A stretch of 50,027 nt of DNA from JAJACP01 sp964350245 (GCA_964350245.1 CAYGJC010000014.1:1-50027), one strand, 5' to 3'. Positions 40,408 through 49,918 are shown, counted from the first letter of the stretch. Program-made: numbers and translations. The notes: a model not told the origin generated them from the sequence alone.

Positions 40408-41766
40408 ATGGAATCATTTACCCTCTTTCTTCAAACTCTGGACGCGTGGATCTGGCAACCGCTTTTTGTGGTCCTAGTCGGAACGGGACTCTTTTTAACC
40501 TATCGATTGCGTGGTCTTCAGTTCAGACGTCTTTTCTACTCTCTAAAGCTTGCTTTCACACGCCATGATGATGAGGCACAAGGGGACATCTCTCACTTCC
40601 AAGCATTGATGACAGCACTTGCTGCTACCATTGGAATTGGAAATATCGCTGGAGTCTCTACCGCCATCGCGATGGGCGGGCTTGGGGCACTTTTTTGGCT
40701 GTGGGTCACAGCTTTGATTGGCATGGCAACCAAGTATAGCGAGGCGATTTTGGCCATCCGCTATCGCATTTTAGATGACCGCGGTGAAATGGCAGGCGGC
40801 CCTATGTTTTACATCGACAGGGGATTAGGGTGGAAATGGTTGGCTGTTTGTTTTGCCTTTTTTGGAGGATTGACCACGTTTTTTACAGGAAATTTAGTTC
40901 AATCCAACTCGATTGCAGCGGCTGTTCATGGCACATTTGGCGTGAATATCTGGCTCACAGGCGCTCTGCTTGCCGTTTTTACCGGCTTAGTTCTCATTGG
41001 CGGGATCAAGTCAATTGGAGGAGTGACCGCTTTTTTAGTCCCCATCATGGCTCTTTTTTATATGGTAGGGAGTCTAATTGTTTTGGCTCTCTGCTTCGAC
41101 CAGATTCCCGCGGCAATTGGCCTGATCTTTTCTACGGCTTTCACCGGACAGGCAGCAGCAGGAGGTTTTGCGGGCTCTACAATCATGATGGCGGTTCAAA
41201 TGGGAGTCTCTAGAGGTGTCTTTTCTAATGAATCAGGATTAGGAACCTCCCCGATTGCAGCTGCCGCGGCTAAGACAGACATGCCGGGTCGCCAAGCTCT
41301 TATCTCGATGACAGGCGCTTTTCTATCCACGGTTGTCTGTACGTTTACCGGCTTGGCGATTGCAGTGACACACGTCCTTGGGGGAATCGGTCCAGATGGC
41401 AAAGTGCTAAATGGAGCGCTTTTAACGATCGCAGCTTTTGATGCGGTCCTTCCTTATGGGGGGTGGATTGTGGTGTTGGGCAGCATCCTCTTTGGGTATT
41501 CGACAATCGTTGGGTGGGCTTACTATGGGGAGAAGTGCTGTGAGTATCTGTTTGGAACCAGAGCTATCATTTTTTACAGAGCTCTTTTTTCAATTGTGGT
41601 GATTTTTGGTGTGGCGATCCCTCTCGAAATGATCTGGGCTCTTTCAGATATTGCCAATGCCTTCATGGTACTGCCGAATCTCATTGGAGTGGTGGCGCTC
41701 TCGGGCGTTGTGGTGAGCCAGACGAAACTCTTTTTCGACAAAGTGCATCAAGAAGAGCTCTCTTGA
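40408..41766 (+). CDS. Sodium/alanine(glycine) symporter, AGCS family
   Basis: The 452-residue inner-membrane carrier has about 10-11 helices and the AGCS hallmarks: GIGNIAGVSTAIAMGG, ATKYSEAILAIRYR, GEMAGGPMFYI, and GVFSNESGLGTSPIAAAAA. Family members import alanine or glycine with sodium or protons. ATG 40408 starts the conserved region; the frame is open upstream over aroG but adds no family sequence. It is divergent from aroG, 61 bp apart, and its end overlaps the small minus-strand gene by 19 bp. Amino-acid uptake fits an auxotrophic intracellular bacterium. Confidence 0.92.
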   Translation: MESFTLFLQTLDAWIWQPLFVVLVGTGLFLTYRLRGLQFRRLFYSLKLAFTRHDDEAQGDISHFQALMTALAATIGIGNIAGVSTAIAMGGLGALFWLWVTALIGMATKYSEAILAIRYRILDDRGEMAGGPMFYIDRGLGWKWLAVCFAFFGGLTTFFTGNLVQSNSIAAAVHGTFGVNIWLTGALLAVFTGLVLIGGIKSIGGVTAFLVPIMALFYMVGSLIVLALCFDQIPAAIGLIFSTAFTGQAAAGGFAGSTIMMAVQMGVSRGVFSNESGLGTSPIAAAAAKTDMPGRQALISMTGAFLSTVVCTFTGLAIAVTHVLGGIGPDGKVLNGALLTIAAFDAVLPYGGWIVVLGSILFGYSTIVGWAYYGEKCCEYLFGTRAIIFYRALFSIVVIFGVAIPLEMIWALSDIANAFMVLPNLIGVVALSGVVVSQTKLFFDKVHQEELS

Positions 41767-41978
41767 GGAAGGATGGGGCTGAGCCGCATCCGCTGGACAA
41801 AGTCAGTGCGATCCTTTTCGCTCGTAAAGTTCCGTACGTGCACCGATCCTAACTTAAAAATAACTGTATAGAGTTTTTGGGTCCAGGTTTGGTTGACTGA
41901 GACAAATTGTCGCCTTCCTAAATTTGAAGTATGCTCCTCAAAAAATGAATTAAATTGATCATGAGAGATTGAATACAT
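41748..41978 (-). CDS. Small hypothetical protein (76 residues)
   Basis: The product starts MYSISHDQFNSFFEEHT and ends with FVQRMRLSPILPQESSS, basic in the middle (WTQKLYTVIFKLGSVHVRNF). AAGGA lies 7 nt before ATG 41978, which supports expression. No family is recognised, and no signal peptide or membrane helix was seen. The frame is open upstream to 42110 but that part runs into the valS end and has no start signal. It is just downstream of valS on the same strand, so it may be co-transcribed with it. Confidence 0.45.
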   Translation of the reverse strand: MYSISHDQFNSFFEEHTSNLGRRQFVSVNQTWTQKLYTVIFKLGSVHVRNFTSEKDRTDFVQRMRLSPILPQESSS

Positions 41979-42036
41979 AAATAAACATCCTTGTTTATCA
42001 ACAATTTTAATTGTTTTTATAATAAAAAACAACCCA

Positions 42037-44829
42037 TTATTTATTGAGTTTATTTTGTATGGACTGAACCGTTTGTTCTGCTTGCAAAAGAGCCGCTTTT
42101 TGCTTTTCAATTAATTCGGGAGCCGCTTTTTCAAGAAAGTCTGAATTGCTAAGCAATTTTTTTAACCGCTCTATCAGTTGCTCAGCTTTTTCCTGCTCCT
42201 TCTCGAGGCGCTTTAGCTCTTTTTGAGCGAGTTCTTTAGGGAGGGGAATGACGACGGTATAGGCGTCCACAACACCTGTGGCATGTAGTCCCTCTTGGGG
42301 TATCTGATCGATTACCTCAATCTTATGGGTTTTGACAAGCGCTTCAATGATGGAAAAATGCGCTTCCAATCCTTTTCCAACAATCCACACATCGGTCGCC
42401 ATTTGTGGGGGAATCTTCATTTCGCCCCGGATATTGCGGATGGTGTAGAGCATTTTCTCGATTGTGGCAAACTGTTGTTCTACCTCAAGAAGTCGATCAG
42501 AAGGACGGATGGGCGTTGGATAGGGAGCTACAACACAGGCAGGGGAGAGAAGGGATTCAATGGTTGCCTGAGTATAGGGGTCACACGGACTCTTCTTAAT
42601 TTTGGGGAATCTTTCCTTCACATTTTGGAAGAGCTCTTCGGTAATGAAAGGGGCCATGGGGTGCAAAAGACGGATGCTATTTACCAGTACGATCAGCAGA
42701 ATTTTTTGTTTATTCGTCCGCTGTTGAGCGCTCCCTTTTTTTCCAAATAAAACAGGTTTGGCAATCTCTACATAGTAAGCACAGAACTCTTTCCAAAAGA
42801 AATCGTAGGCCGAAAGGGCGGCCTGGTCAAAATGATACCCTTCTAAATGCTGATTGATATCGGCATTAACCCGATTCAATGCAGATAGGATCCATCGATC
42901 CTCAAGAGAGAATAAGGTTTCATCCAGGCCTTCTGAAAGCATCTCCGAGGTGAGTCCTTCCAGATTCATAAAGACAAACCTTGCCCCGTTCCACACTTTA
43001 TTGGCGAAGTTTTTAAACTCTTCGAACCTTCGGCGATCGAGATCGATTTGTGGGGTCTGATTGGCGCAGGCGCAAAGTGACATCCGTACCGCATCTGTTC
43101 CATACTCTTCAATCATCTCTAAGGGATCAATAACGTTTCCCTTTGATTTTGAGAGCTTTTCCCACTTCGATTCAACCTCATTAGGGGGAGGTTTACCTAA
43201 GTCATACTCGCGTTTTTCTTCCCCTGAGACATAAGCAATTCCTCCCTCTTGATCTCGGCGCCAATACGATTTTCCGTAAATCAATCCGTGTAGAAACGTT
43301 TCAGGAAAAGGAGCTGTTTGCAGGGCCTCTTTACCCATAAAAATCATGCGGGCGACCCAGAAGAAAAGGATGTCGTGTCCAGTGATCAGAACACTTGTTG
43401 GGTAGAATTTTTTCAAATCCGCACTCTTTTCGGGCCATCCCAATGTGCTGAATGGCCATAGCGCAGAGGAGAACCACGTGTCGAGCACATCTGGGTCTTG
43501 CTCCCACATTTCAGGCTCTTTTTCCACCTCTTTGGGTAAGCCGGGCCCCTCGTGGCAGACCAGCTTTTCGGGATCGTCTTTTCGATACCAAACAGGAATA
43601 CGATGTCCCCACCAGAGCTGCCGGCTGATACACCAATCACGGAGGTTGTTGACCCAATGGAAATAGGTGCTCTCCCATGTTTTAGGGAGGATTTTTACCT
43701 CTCCGCTCTCTACAGTTTGCTTAAGAGGTTGGATAAACGACTCCATTTTGACAAACCACTGTTTGGAGAGATAGGGCTCAATAATGGCTTTGGAGCGATA
43801 GGAGACACCAACACGTAGTGTGTGAGGTTCTTTTTTCTCCAGAAGTCCGAGCCCCTCCATTTGATGCACGACCGCTGCGCGGGCCTCTTCACGGCTCAAT
43901 CCCTGGAAGGGGCCGCCGTTTTCATTGATGAATCCATCGGGGGTCAAAATATTGATCATCTCCAGGCCATGGTCCAAACCCATTCGATAGTCATTGGGGT
44001 CGTGGGCCGGTGTGATCTTTACAGCACCTGTCCCAAATTCAGGATCAACATGGTGGTCAGCAATGATCGGGATCTCACGATCTAGTATAGGAAGGCGCAC
44101 TTTTTTCCCGATCAAGTGGTGATAGCGTGGATCGTTTGGGGAGACAGCAACAGCCGTATCACCGAGCATGGTTTCAGGGCGGGTGGTTGCAATACGGATA
44201 AACTGTGAGCTATCCACAAGATGATACTTAAAATACCACAAATGCGACTGTCTCTCTTCATGTTCGACCTCATCATCAGCCAAAGCCGTTTGTGTAATGG
44301 GATCCCAGTTCACCAAGTAGTCGCCCCGGTAGATGAGGCCGGCATCAAATAGTTTTTTGAACATGGTGCGTACAGCGTGGTTACACCCTTCGTCCATCGT
44401 AAAGCGTAGGCGGGACCAGTCGCACGAGCAGCCCATACGCTTAAGCTGCATCAAGATGGTTTTTTCACTTTTCTCTTTCCACTTCCAAACAGTGTCGACA
44501 AACGCCTCTCGTGTGTAGTCTTTTCGTCTCTTGCCCTCGGTGGCAATGAGGTGGCGCTCGACAACCGTTTGCGTGGCGATGCCAGCATGATCTGTTCCTG
44601 GAATCCAGAGCGCTTCATATCCACTCATCCGTTTCCACCGAATCAAGATGTCTTGCAGTGTATTGACAAGAGCATGTCCCATGTGCAGAACACCGGTCAC
44701 ATTCGGGGGAGGGATGACGATTGTGTAAGAAGGTTTTTGGGAAGTGGCATCAGCTTCAAAGAAGGCGTTTTCCTCCCAGAAGGCATACCACTTGGATTCG
44801 ACTATTTTAGCGTCATAAGCTTTTTCCAT
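42037..44829 (-). CDS. valS: Valyl-tRNA synthetase
   Basis: The 930-residue class I synthetase charges tRNA-Val. The HIGH signature is PNVTGVLHMGHAL near residue 45 and the KMSKS loop is KLSKSKGNVIDP near residue 555. The editing domain (TTRPETMLGDTAVAV) is present. A C-terminal coiled coil (LAQKELKRLEKEQEKAEQLIERLKKLL, in parts) is the usual ValRS tRNA-clamp. It is followed on the same strand by the 76-residue gene and lies 41 bp downstream of pknD. From memory the valS-pknD adjacency matches Chlamydia CT302-CT301. Confidence 0.97.
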   Translation of the reverse strand: MEKAYDAKIVESKWYAFWEENAFFEADATSQKPSYTIVIPPPNVTGVLHMGHALVNTLQDILIRWKRMSGYEALWIPGTDHAGIATQTVVERHLIATEGKRRKDYTREAFVDTVWKWKEKSEKTILMQLKRMGCSCDWSRLRFTMDEGCNHAVRTMFKKLFDAGLIYRGDYLVNWDPITQTALADDEVEHEERQSHLWYFKYHLVDSSQFIRIATTRPETMLGDTAVAVSPNDPRYHHLIGKKVRLPILDREIPIIADHHVDPEFGTGAVKITPAHDPNDYRMGLDHGLEMINILTPDGFINENGGPFQGLSREEARAAVVHQMEGLGLLEKKEPHTLRVGVSYRSKAIIEPYLSKQWFVKMESFIQPLKQTVESGEVKILPKTWESTYFHWVNNLRDWCISRQLWWGHRIPVWYRKDDPEKLVCHEGPGLPKEVEKEPEMWEQDPDVLDTWFSSALWPFSTLGWPEKSADLKKFYPTSVLITGHDILFFWVARMIFMGKEALQTAPFPETFLHGLIYGKSYWRRDQEGGIAYVSGEEKREYDLGKPPPNEVESKWEKLSKSKGNVIDPLEMIEEYGTDAVRMSLCACANQTPQIDLDRRRFEEFKNFANKVWNGARFVFMNLEGLTSEMLSEGLDETLFSLEDRWILSALNRVNADINQHLEGYHFDQAALSAYDFFWKEFCAYYVEIAKPVLFGKKGSAQQRTNKQKILLIVLVNSIRLLHPMAPFITEELFQNVKERFPKIKKSPCDPYTQATIESLLSPACVVAPYPTPIRPSDRLLEVEQQFATIEKMLYTIRNIRGEMKIPPQMATDVWIVGKGLEAHFSIIEALVKTHKIEVIDQIPQEGLHATGVVDAYTVVIPLPKELAQKELKRLEKEQEKAEQLIERLKKLLSNSDFLEKAAPELIEKQKAALLQAEQTVQSIQNKLNK

Positions 44830-44870
44830 AGCCCGGCAGTATACTAAAAAGACGATCTAAAAGAAAGAAT

Positions 44871-47720
44871 CTATTCTGGAGCGTAGATGTATTCTTCTCG
44901 CTCGAGATGGCGGTAATAAGCTTCAAGATCGGGATCTTCGCTGCATTGATAAAAGAGGGCCATCTGGCGGAAAAGCTGTCGCCTCTCCCATAAAAAGGAA
45001 GTGCTGTACCAGGCCACCGATTCGGTGATTTTATTGGTCAATTCGTGGCCCAGCAAGGCCCAAGAGCGTGGAAAGGGTGTATCGATTACGCCGGCAAAGT
45101 GGATGGAGGCAATTTCTTCTCCCTCGGTTGCGTAAAGATAACAGCCATAGAGAGGATGGAGAAGTGTACTCTCCTGGTTCAAAAGCTCCACCGGATAGCG
45201 GTCAAACAGCTCTTCTGCTTTTGTCCACTTTTCCTCCTTGAGGTAGGCCCAAATCTGATAGCTATCGAGCGCAATTTGATCCTCACGACCTAAGGGAAGA
45301 GCTTTTAGTCTCTCAGCCGCTTCAAAAACAACCTCTTCTTGGTCATTTCTGAGAGCAAATTGGAGCAGATAGCTCAACGTACGGAAGGCACGCACACCAA
45401 TATCATCAAAAGAGTGAGCAAAAAATGCTTTCATGGCCTCTTGTAGGGATTGGTGGTGACAGATCCAGATCGGTTTAAGCAAGGAGAGCACTTCTTTAAG
45501 GTCCATTCCCTCTTCTACGCTTAGGTCTGTTTTCAAAGACTCAGTCTCCAACATCAGCTTGTGCGCTAGTCCATAGGAACCCAGTTCACAAAGAGCAAAG
45601 AGTAGATCGCCCAATGCGAGGGTATCTAGAGGTCTTACTTTGATCAGCTCTTGAAATATTTCGTAAAGGATATAGGGGGCACCGAGCCAAAAAGCCAGAG
45701 GAATGGCAAAACGGATTTCGCTGCTCTTTTCTTTTCCAAGCAGCGCGGGATCTACGGGGCTCTCTAAAAAGGGGAGAGGTTCCCAGTGGGAGGTGAGGTG
45801 TTTAAAAAGCCGGTTTGAATCCCCGTTTTCGACTACTCTAGGTAGAAGTCTTAAGGCGATCAGAATCAGCTGATAGGCTGATCTGCGATCGGTTTGCGCT
45901 GCCTCGTGCATCCGGTAGACAATTTGCTCTCGGATCGCATCTACAAGTGGATGCTTCTTATACCGTCTAAGTCCTAGCTCTAAACACTTGATCTCCTCCG
46001 CATTGTCGCGTAGCGATTGGTAGACAAGCGCTTTCCCAAGATATTCGAGGGGAGCACCGGGGGTGTTGTGCAACTTGGCAAACTCTTCTAGCGCTTGCGT
46101 GTAGGCCTCTTCCGTTTTTCTCTGGGTACGGGATGTACGCGCTTTTTCCAGCAAGGTGATTCCTGCTCGGAAAAGAGCCTCCCGTCCTTCAGCATGGCCG
46201 GGAAACGAGTAGCCGATCCGTCTGTATTCCGCCAGGGCTCGTTTGTAGTCTTTACTGGCCAAAAAGGCATCTGGAATCGACAGGCAGCTCACCTGTAAAT
46301 TTTGACTCCCACTCGAAATGGTGAGGAGATCAGTTTGAAAGTCATCATCCCGTGCAATCACGCCAATATGTGTACCAAAAAGAGGAAGATAGCTCAGATA
46401 AGTGAATTGATGCTCCCCATTGAGAATCACGTGGATATTATGGTCGACCTTTTCAAGAGTGATTGTGTACCATGCTCCCCGTTTTAAACAGAGGTCGGGG
46501 AAGTGCATCACCTCGATGGTATTGCGGAAAAGCTGGCAGGCAGGATTGAGGTCCGATCCTATCCAAAGGCAATATCCCTCCAACGGATTTTCTCGATCAG
46601 CGGCTTCAGGGACACAAAGAAGAAATCCAATGCCCTCTCCGCTCTCGCCAATACGGACACGCGTTTCGAGACGGGTATTTTCGGCAAAAGCGCTCTTTGA
46701 GACCATAATGCTAATCCAGTCAGCCGCCTCCGTTGTGCGGGTAATGGCAATGTGTTTCGAGATCAAGACATTTTCTTGAAATTCCCAGTGCTTCTTCTTT
46801 TTGATGTCGAGTTGAGCACTTTCAAACCACTCTGAGCGTCCCTCCAGATGACTCAACAAGTCGTGAATGAGCTCATCCATTGTTTGGTAACGCAGAGCCG
46901 GATTCGCATCTAAACACTTTTTGACCATTCGTGAGAGGCGAGGGGGGACCTCCCTGTAGGGAGCTACCTCTTCGGGATCGAGCAGCTTTTCATGTTTGTA
47001 GATCTTACAAAACTCTTTGATCGAGGGACGATTGAAAGGGAGGTGTAAGGTAAGAATTTGGTAGAGGATCACTCCCAGAGCGTATAGGTCTGTCTGTACA
47101 GTCGCTGGCGCGCCCAACGCTCGCTCCGGTGCCATGTAGGCAACTGTTCCCACTAACTTTCCTGGGCTGGTGAGTCCGGGATCGGAATGGATGATCTCTT
47201 CCTCCAGCTCTTGAGGAGGTTCTGCAATCACTTGTGCCAAACCCCAGTCAAGGATGATCACCTCACCGTACATCCCCACCAAGATGTTTTCTGGTTTCAG
47301 GTCGCGATGAATGATCCCCTTTGAGTGCGCGTAGCCAACTGTTTGGCAAAGAGTCTTGAAAATTTGTAAAAGAGCTGGGATCGATCCTTTCCCTTTTTCC
47401 GGATGCTGTGCAGATTTGTGAGCTTCCCTTAAAATCTGCCTGAGTGTTTCTCCCTCCACATAGGGCATCGTGTAGTAGATCTCGCCTTCTTCCTCGTGAA
47501 TCGAATAGATTGAAATCACACCTGGGTGAGTAAGTTGGGAGGTGATTTTTGCTTCTCTGAGAAAGCGATTTTTAAGAATTTCGTGTTGCTGGAGATCAGG
47601 GCGGATCCGCTTAATGGCAATATTCCGGTCACAAATCGGATCGTAGGCAAGCACAATTTCGCCCATGCCCCCCTTTCCAACCGTTTTGATACAAGAATAT
47701 CTTCCCAGCATTTGACTCAT
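44871..47720 (-). CDS. pknD: Serine/threonine protein kinase PknD
   Basis: The 949-residue protein has an N-terminal Hanks-type kinase domain (about 1-290). It shows the glycine loop GKGGMGEI (15-22), Lys37 in IAIKRI, catalytic HRDLKPEN with Asp140, and DWGLA with Asp158 (Trp in place of Phe of DFG). The C-terminal two-thirds hold a beta-rich, lectin-like segment (about 310-470) and then TPR-type helical repeats to the end. Its length is close to that of Chlamydia PknD. No membrane helix is evident, so it is probably cytoplasmic. It starts with an ATGA overlap onto the small gene upstream, and a PP2C phosphatase gene lies further upstream. Confidence 0.95.
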   Translation of the reverse strand: MSQMLGRYSCIKTVGKGGMGEIVLAYDPICDRNIAIKRIRPDLQQHEILKNRFLREAKITSQLTHPGVISIYSIHEEEGEIYYTMPYVEGETLRQILREAHKSAQHPEKGKGSIPALLQIFKTLCQTVGYAHSKGIIHRDLKPENILVGMYGEVIILDWGLAQVIAEPPQELEEEIIHSDPGLTSPGKLVGTVAYMAPERALGAPATVQTDLYALGVILYQILTLHLPFNRPSIKEFCKIYKHEKLLDPEEVAPYREVPPRLSRMVKKCLDANPALRYQTMDELIHDLLSHLEGRSEWFESAQLDIKKKKHWEFQENVLISKHIAITRTTEAADWISIMVSKSAFAENTRLETRVRIGESGEGIGFLLCVPEAADRENPLEGYCLWIGSDLNPACQLFRNTIEVMHFPDLCLKRGAWYTITLEKVDHNIHVILNGEHQFTYLSYLPLFGTHIGVIARDDDFQTDLLTISSGSQNLQVSCLSIPDAFLASKDYKRALAEYRRIGYSFPGHAEGREALFRAGITLLEKARTSRTQRKTEEAYTQALEEFAKLHNTPGAPLEYLGKALVYQSLRDNAEEIKCLELGLRRYKKHPLVDAIREQIVYRMHEAAQTDRRSAYQLILIALRLLPRVVENGDSNRLFKHLTSHWEPLPFLESPVDPALLGKEKSSEIRFAIPLAFWLGAPYILYEIFQELIKVRPLDTLALGDLLFALCELGSYGLAHKLMLETESLKTDLSVEEGMDLKEVLSLLKPIWICHHQSLQEAMKAFFAHSFDDIGVRAFRTLSYLLQFALRNDQEEVVFEAAERLKALPLGREDQIALDSYQIWAYLKEEKWTKAEELFDRYPVELLNQESTLLHPLYGCYLYATEGEEIASIHFAGVIDTPFPRSWALLGHELTNKITESVAWYSTSFLWERRQLFRQMALFYQCSEDPDLEAYYRHLEREEYIYAPE

Positions 47721-48097
47721 TGGATTTGTCTCCAGATCTCAAGAGCTTCTTGTGAGGCAAAATCGACATAACAGAGATGTCCCACGTCAGGGTCAAAATA
47801 GCGTCCGTTAGAGGCCGCATAGCTTTGAGCCATCTGCCAAAAAAGCGCATTGCATCCCACCTCGTCTCGCTCCGGGAGCGCATAGCGGAAACCACAGTGA
47901 AGCAGGCGGAAGTAATGAGCGCTCCAGAGTCTATTTGCAGCACGGATTGCCTCGGAAGCGGTCGCTCCCTTGCAGGGTGTTGGTTCGGTCCGATTAGAAG
48001 GAAAAAATGCTTTAACCCATTGAAATTCAGAAGAATTTAATTTGTTTAAAAAGAGATACTGTTTTGGATAGATCAAGCCAACATGGTATGGATTCAT
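47717..48097 (-). CDS. Conserved hypothetical protein coupled to pknD
   Basis: The 126-residue protein is Tyr-, Phe- and Arg-rich (GLIYPKQYLFL, ANRLWSAHYFRLLHCGFRYALPERDE, FWQMAQSYAA, FDPDVGHLCYVDFASQEAL). It has three Cys and no signal peptide or membrane helix. I recognise no family. Its stop overlaps the pknD ATG (ATGA), so it is translated just ahead of the kinase. That makes it a candidate regulator, substrate or partner of PknD (inference). No strong ribosome-binding site is visible before its own ATG. The 70 bp upstream to the phosphatase gene hold nothing notable. Confidence 0.6.
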   Translation of the reverse strand: MNPYHVGLIYPKQYLFLNKLNSSEFQWVKAFFPSNRTEPTPCKGATASEAIRAANRLWSAHYFRLLHCGFRYALPERDEVGCNALFWQMAQSYAASNGRYFDPDVGHLCYVDFASQEALEIWRQIQ

Positions 48098-48167
48098 AAA
48101 ATCAAAATAGCGGATCTGCTTTAATTGTTAAAGAGCTTCCGCAGCTGTTTGGAACGTAAACATCTTC

Positions 48168-49418
48168 TCAGAGTTTTATGATCACGACTGTGATGTTGTC
48201 TTTGCCGCCCGCTTGTAGGGTGCCATAAACAAGACGCGCCGCCATTTCTTTGAGGGGCATTCCCTTTGCCTCCATTTTCCACAGTGCCCTGTGGACGTCT
48301 CGATTTGAGACCCGCCCCCAAAGCCCATCCGAGGCGATCACAAGATAGCTTTCCTTAGGGCAGAAAAGACGCATATTCACCAAATCATCACTTTGATTAC
48401 CGCGGGTGAGGTAGGTGATTTTAGGGCGCGGGGAGAGCCATTTTGAGCCAAGATCTCGAGCCAGATTATAGCCGCCCTCTCCGCCTCTAAAAATGATCGA
48501 GCCCTCTATTTCTTCAAACTGTGGATGACCAAAAATCCGTTTCCGGTAAGGGCAGAAATAGATGTCGAGATTTTTGTCATACGCTTGAAAACGTTCATTT
48601 TTGGGATCAGCGTCTTCACTTAATTGATAGACCGCCTCTTTTTTACAAAGGATAGCCCGCCCATCTCCTACATTGACCACGAATAGATGGTTTTTGATAA
48701 AAAAAACTCCCGTAAAGGTCGTGCCTCCCTCTGTGATTTCGCGACTGAGTAAATCGCTGCGGATTTCTTTGTCCAATTGAATCATCACTTCGGTAAACAT
48801 GTCAGCGAGCGAGGTAAAGTCATCCTTTTCGAGCACGTTTTGAATCAGGATCGGCAGCCTGGATCGCAACCGATAGCCGGCAAAACGGTGGTCACAATGT
48901 CCATCACAAACGACAGCACAACGGATTGGAAGGGTAGACTCATCCTCGAGGTTGACGTTAAAGGAGCGTACAAAGCAGATATCTTCCATCCGCTCTTTGC
49001 CGTTTCTGGTGCTGGCGGCGCGCACATCGGGACTCAACACATCCTGGTCGATTAATGCAGCCACATTTTGACTCAAATCCAGCACAAATTTGTGGGGCTC
49101 TTTTTGTTCTAGTCCCTCTTTCACAGCATAATAAAGCTGCTTGCGCATTTTTTGCTCTGCCGTGAGCCCGTGGCAAGAGTAAACAGGTGTCGTGTAACAG
49201 GTGATAAAGAGGGGGCTCTTTACACGGATGAGACGTGTGGGAAGGGGGGCTAGAGGGAGTTGGCCCATTGATTGGGCTGCAGCAGCACCGCCTCCTAAGG
49301 AGAGGGTAGGTTTACAGTTGTAGAAAAGCTCAGTTAAGGATTTTTTTTTGAGTTCTTGGATATGAAAGGGGGGCCAATAACCCAAGGGCTCTGGAGGAGG
49401 GGGAACCTGTGAACACAT
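48168..49418 (-). CDS. PP2C-type serine/threonine protein phosphatase
   Basis: The 416-residue protein has a PPM/PP2C domain from about residue 130 to the end: the motifs NGKERMEDICF, VVCDGHCDHRFAGY (metal Asp), GGTTFTGVFF, VNVGDGRAIL, VIASDGLWGRVS and GGKDNITVVII. These supply the manganese/magnesium ligands. The first 130 residues are low-complexity (Pro-, Leu-, Ala-rich) with no clear fold and may be a regulatory extension. It dephosphorylates Ser/Thr and probably opposes the PknD kinase encoded just downstream, with one small gene between. ATG 49418 lacks a clear ribosome-binding site and a shorter N-terminus is possible. Confidence 0.9.
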   Translation of the reverse strand: MCSQVPPPPEPLGYWPPFHIQELKKKSLTELFYNCKPTLSLGGGAAAAQSMGQLPLAPLPTRLIRVKSPLFITCYTTPVYSCHGLTAEQKMRKQLYYAVKEGLEQKEPHKFVLDLSQNVAALIDQDVLSPDVRAASTRNGKERMEDICFVRSFNVNLEDESTLPIRCAVVCDGHCDHRFAGYRLRSRLPILIQNVLEKDDFTSLADMFTEVMIQLDKEIRSDLLSREITEGGTTFTGVFFIKNHLFVVNVGDGRAILCKKEAVYQLSEDADPKNERFQAYDKNLDIYFCPYRKRIFGHPQFEEIEGSIIFRGGEGGYNLARDLGSKWLSPRPKITYLTRGNQSDDLVNMRLFCPKESYLVIASDGLWGRVSNRDVHRALWKMEAKGMPLKEMAARLVYGTLQAGGKDNITVVIIKL

Positions 49419-49489
49419 AAGACTAATGTACAGAAGTGACGTGTTTATTTCTCTTCAAACAATAGATGGGCATCTTGCTCGATCCTTTG

Positions 49490-49519
49490 TTGAAAAAAAA
49501 GTCAATAAGATGCTAGAAT
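49490..49519 (+). promoter_or_regulatory. Probable promoter of the right-edge small membrane-protein gene
   Basis: TTGAAA (49490-49495) and TAGAAT (49514-49519) are spaced by 18 bp. The -10 lies 31 bp before ATG 49550. The stretch is AT-rich and divergent from the PP2C gene. Confidence 0.45.
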
Positions 49520-49549
49520 TAAGTGAGTTTTAACATTTAGGTGAATCAG

Positions 49550-49918
49550 ATGGGAATATTGTCACCTCCTGTGCCTTCTGCTTTTCCAGACTGGTGCAAC
49601 ACATTTGAAGAGAAATTGTTTGTCACGCATGGATTATGCCTTCGATACGGTGCTATTCCCCTTGTAGGTGTGGTTTCTGCGGCTTTGAGACTCATTGCTG
49701 GAGTTGTTGAGGCGGTTGTAGGGCTTGTATTTGTAGCGATCAGTTTGTGCCTTCTTCTCTTCAAACCAGAGCTTGGGAAAGAGGCTTTAGCTTGGAGTGG
49801 AATGCATGTTTTGCAAGGGTTAAAAAGAGTGGTCACAGCGCCTCTTGTTGCCATACCGGGTCTCATCTTCTGTTTGGGAATGACTCTGTCAGACAAAAAT
49901 ATAGAAAATTTTACCTAA
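49550..49918 (+). CDS. Small hydrophobic protein with bilobed membrane segment
   Basis: The product has about 122 residues. The N-terminus reads MGILSPPVPSAFPDWC; two adjacent hydrophobic segments then follow at about residues 37-70 (VGVVSAALRLIAGVVEAVVGLV and FVAISLCLLLF). A second hydrophobic stretch lies near the C-terminus (LVAIPGLIFCLGM). There is no signal peptide. The paired hydrophobic lobes resemble Inc-type inclusion-membrane proteins, but that is inference. ATG 49550 with AGGTGA 6 nt upstream is chosen over GTG 49541. The next gene begins with a similar N-terminus (PSWC against PDWC), so the two are probably tandem paralogues. Confidence 0.6.
   Translation: MGILSPPVPSAFPDWCNTFEEKLFVTHGLCLRYGAIPLVGVVSAALRLIAGVVEAVVGLVFVAISLCLLLFKPELGKEALAWSGMHVLQGLKRVVTAPLVAIPGLIFCLGMTLSDKNIENFT

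Noticed and set aside
44871..47720. PknD as a pseudokinase because of DWG in place of DFG
   Set aside because: The Lys, HRD Asp and DxG Asp are all kept, so activity is likely.
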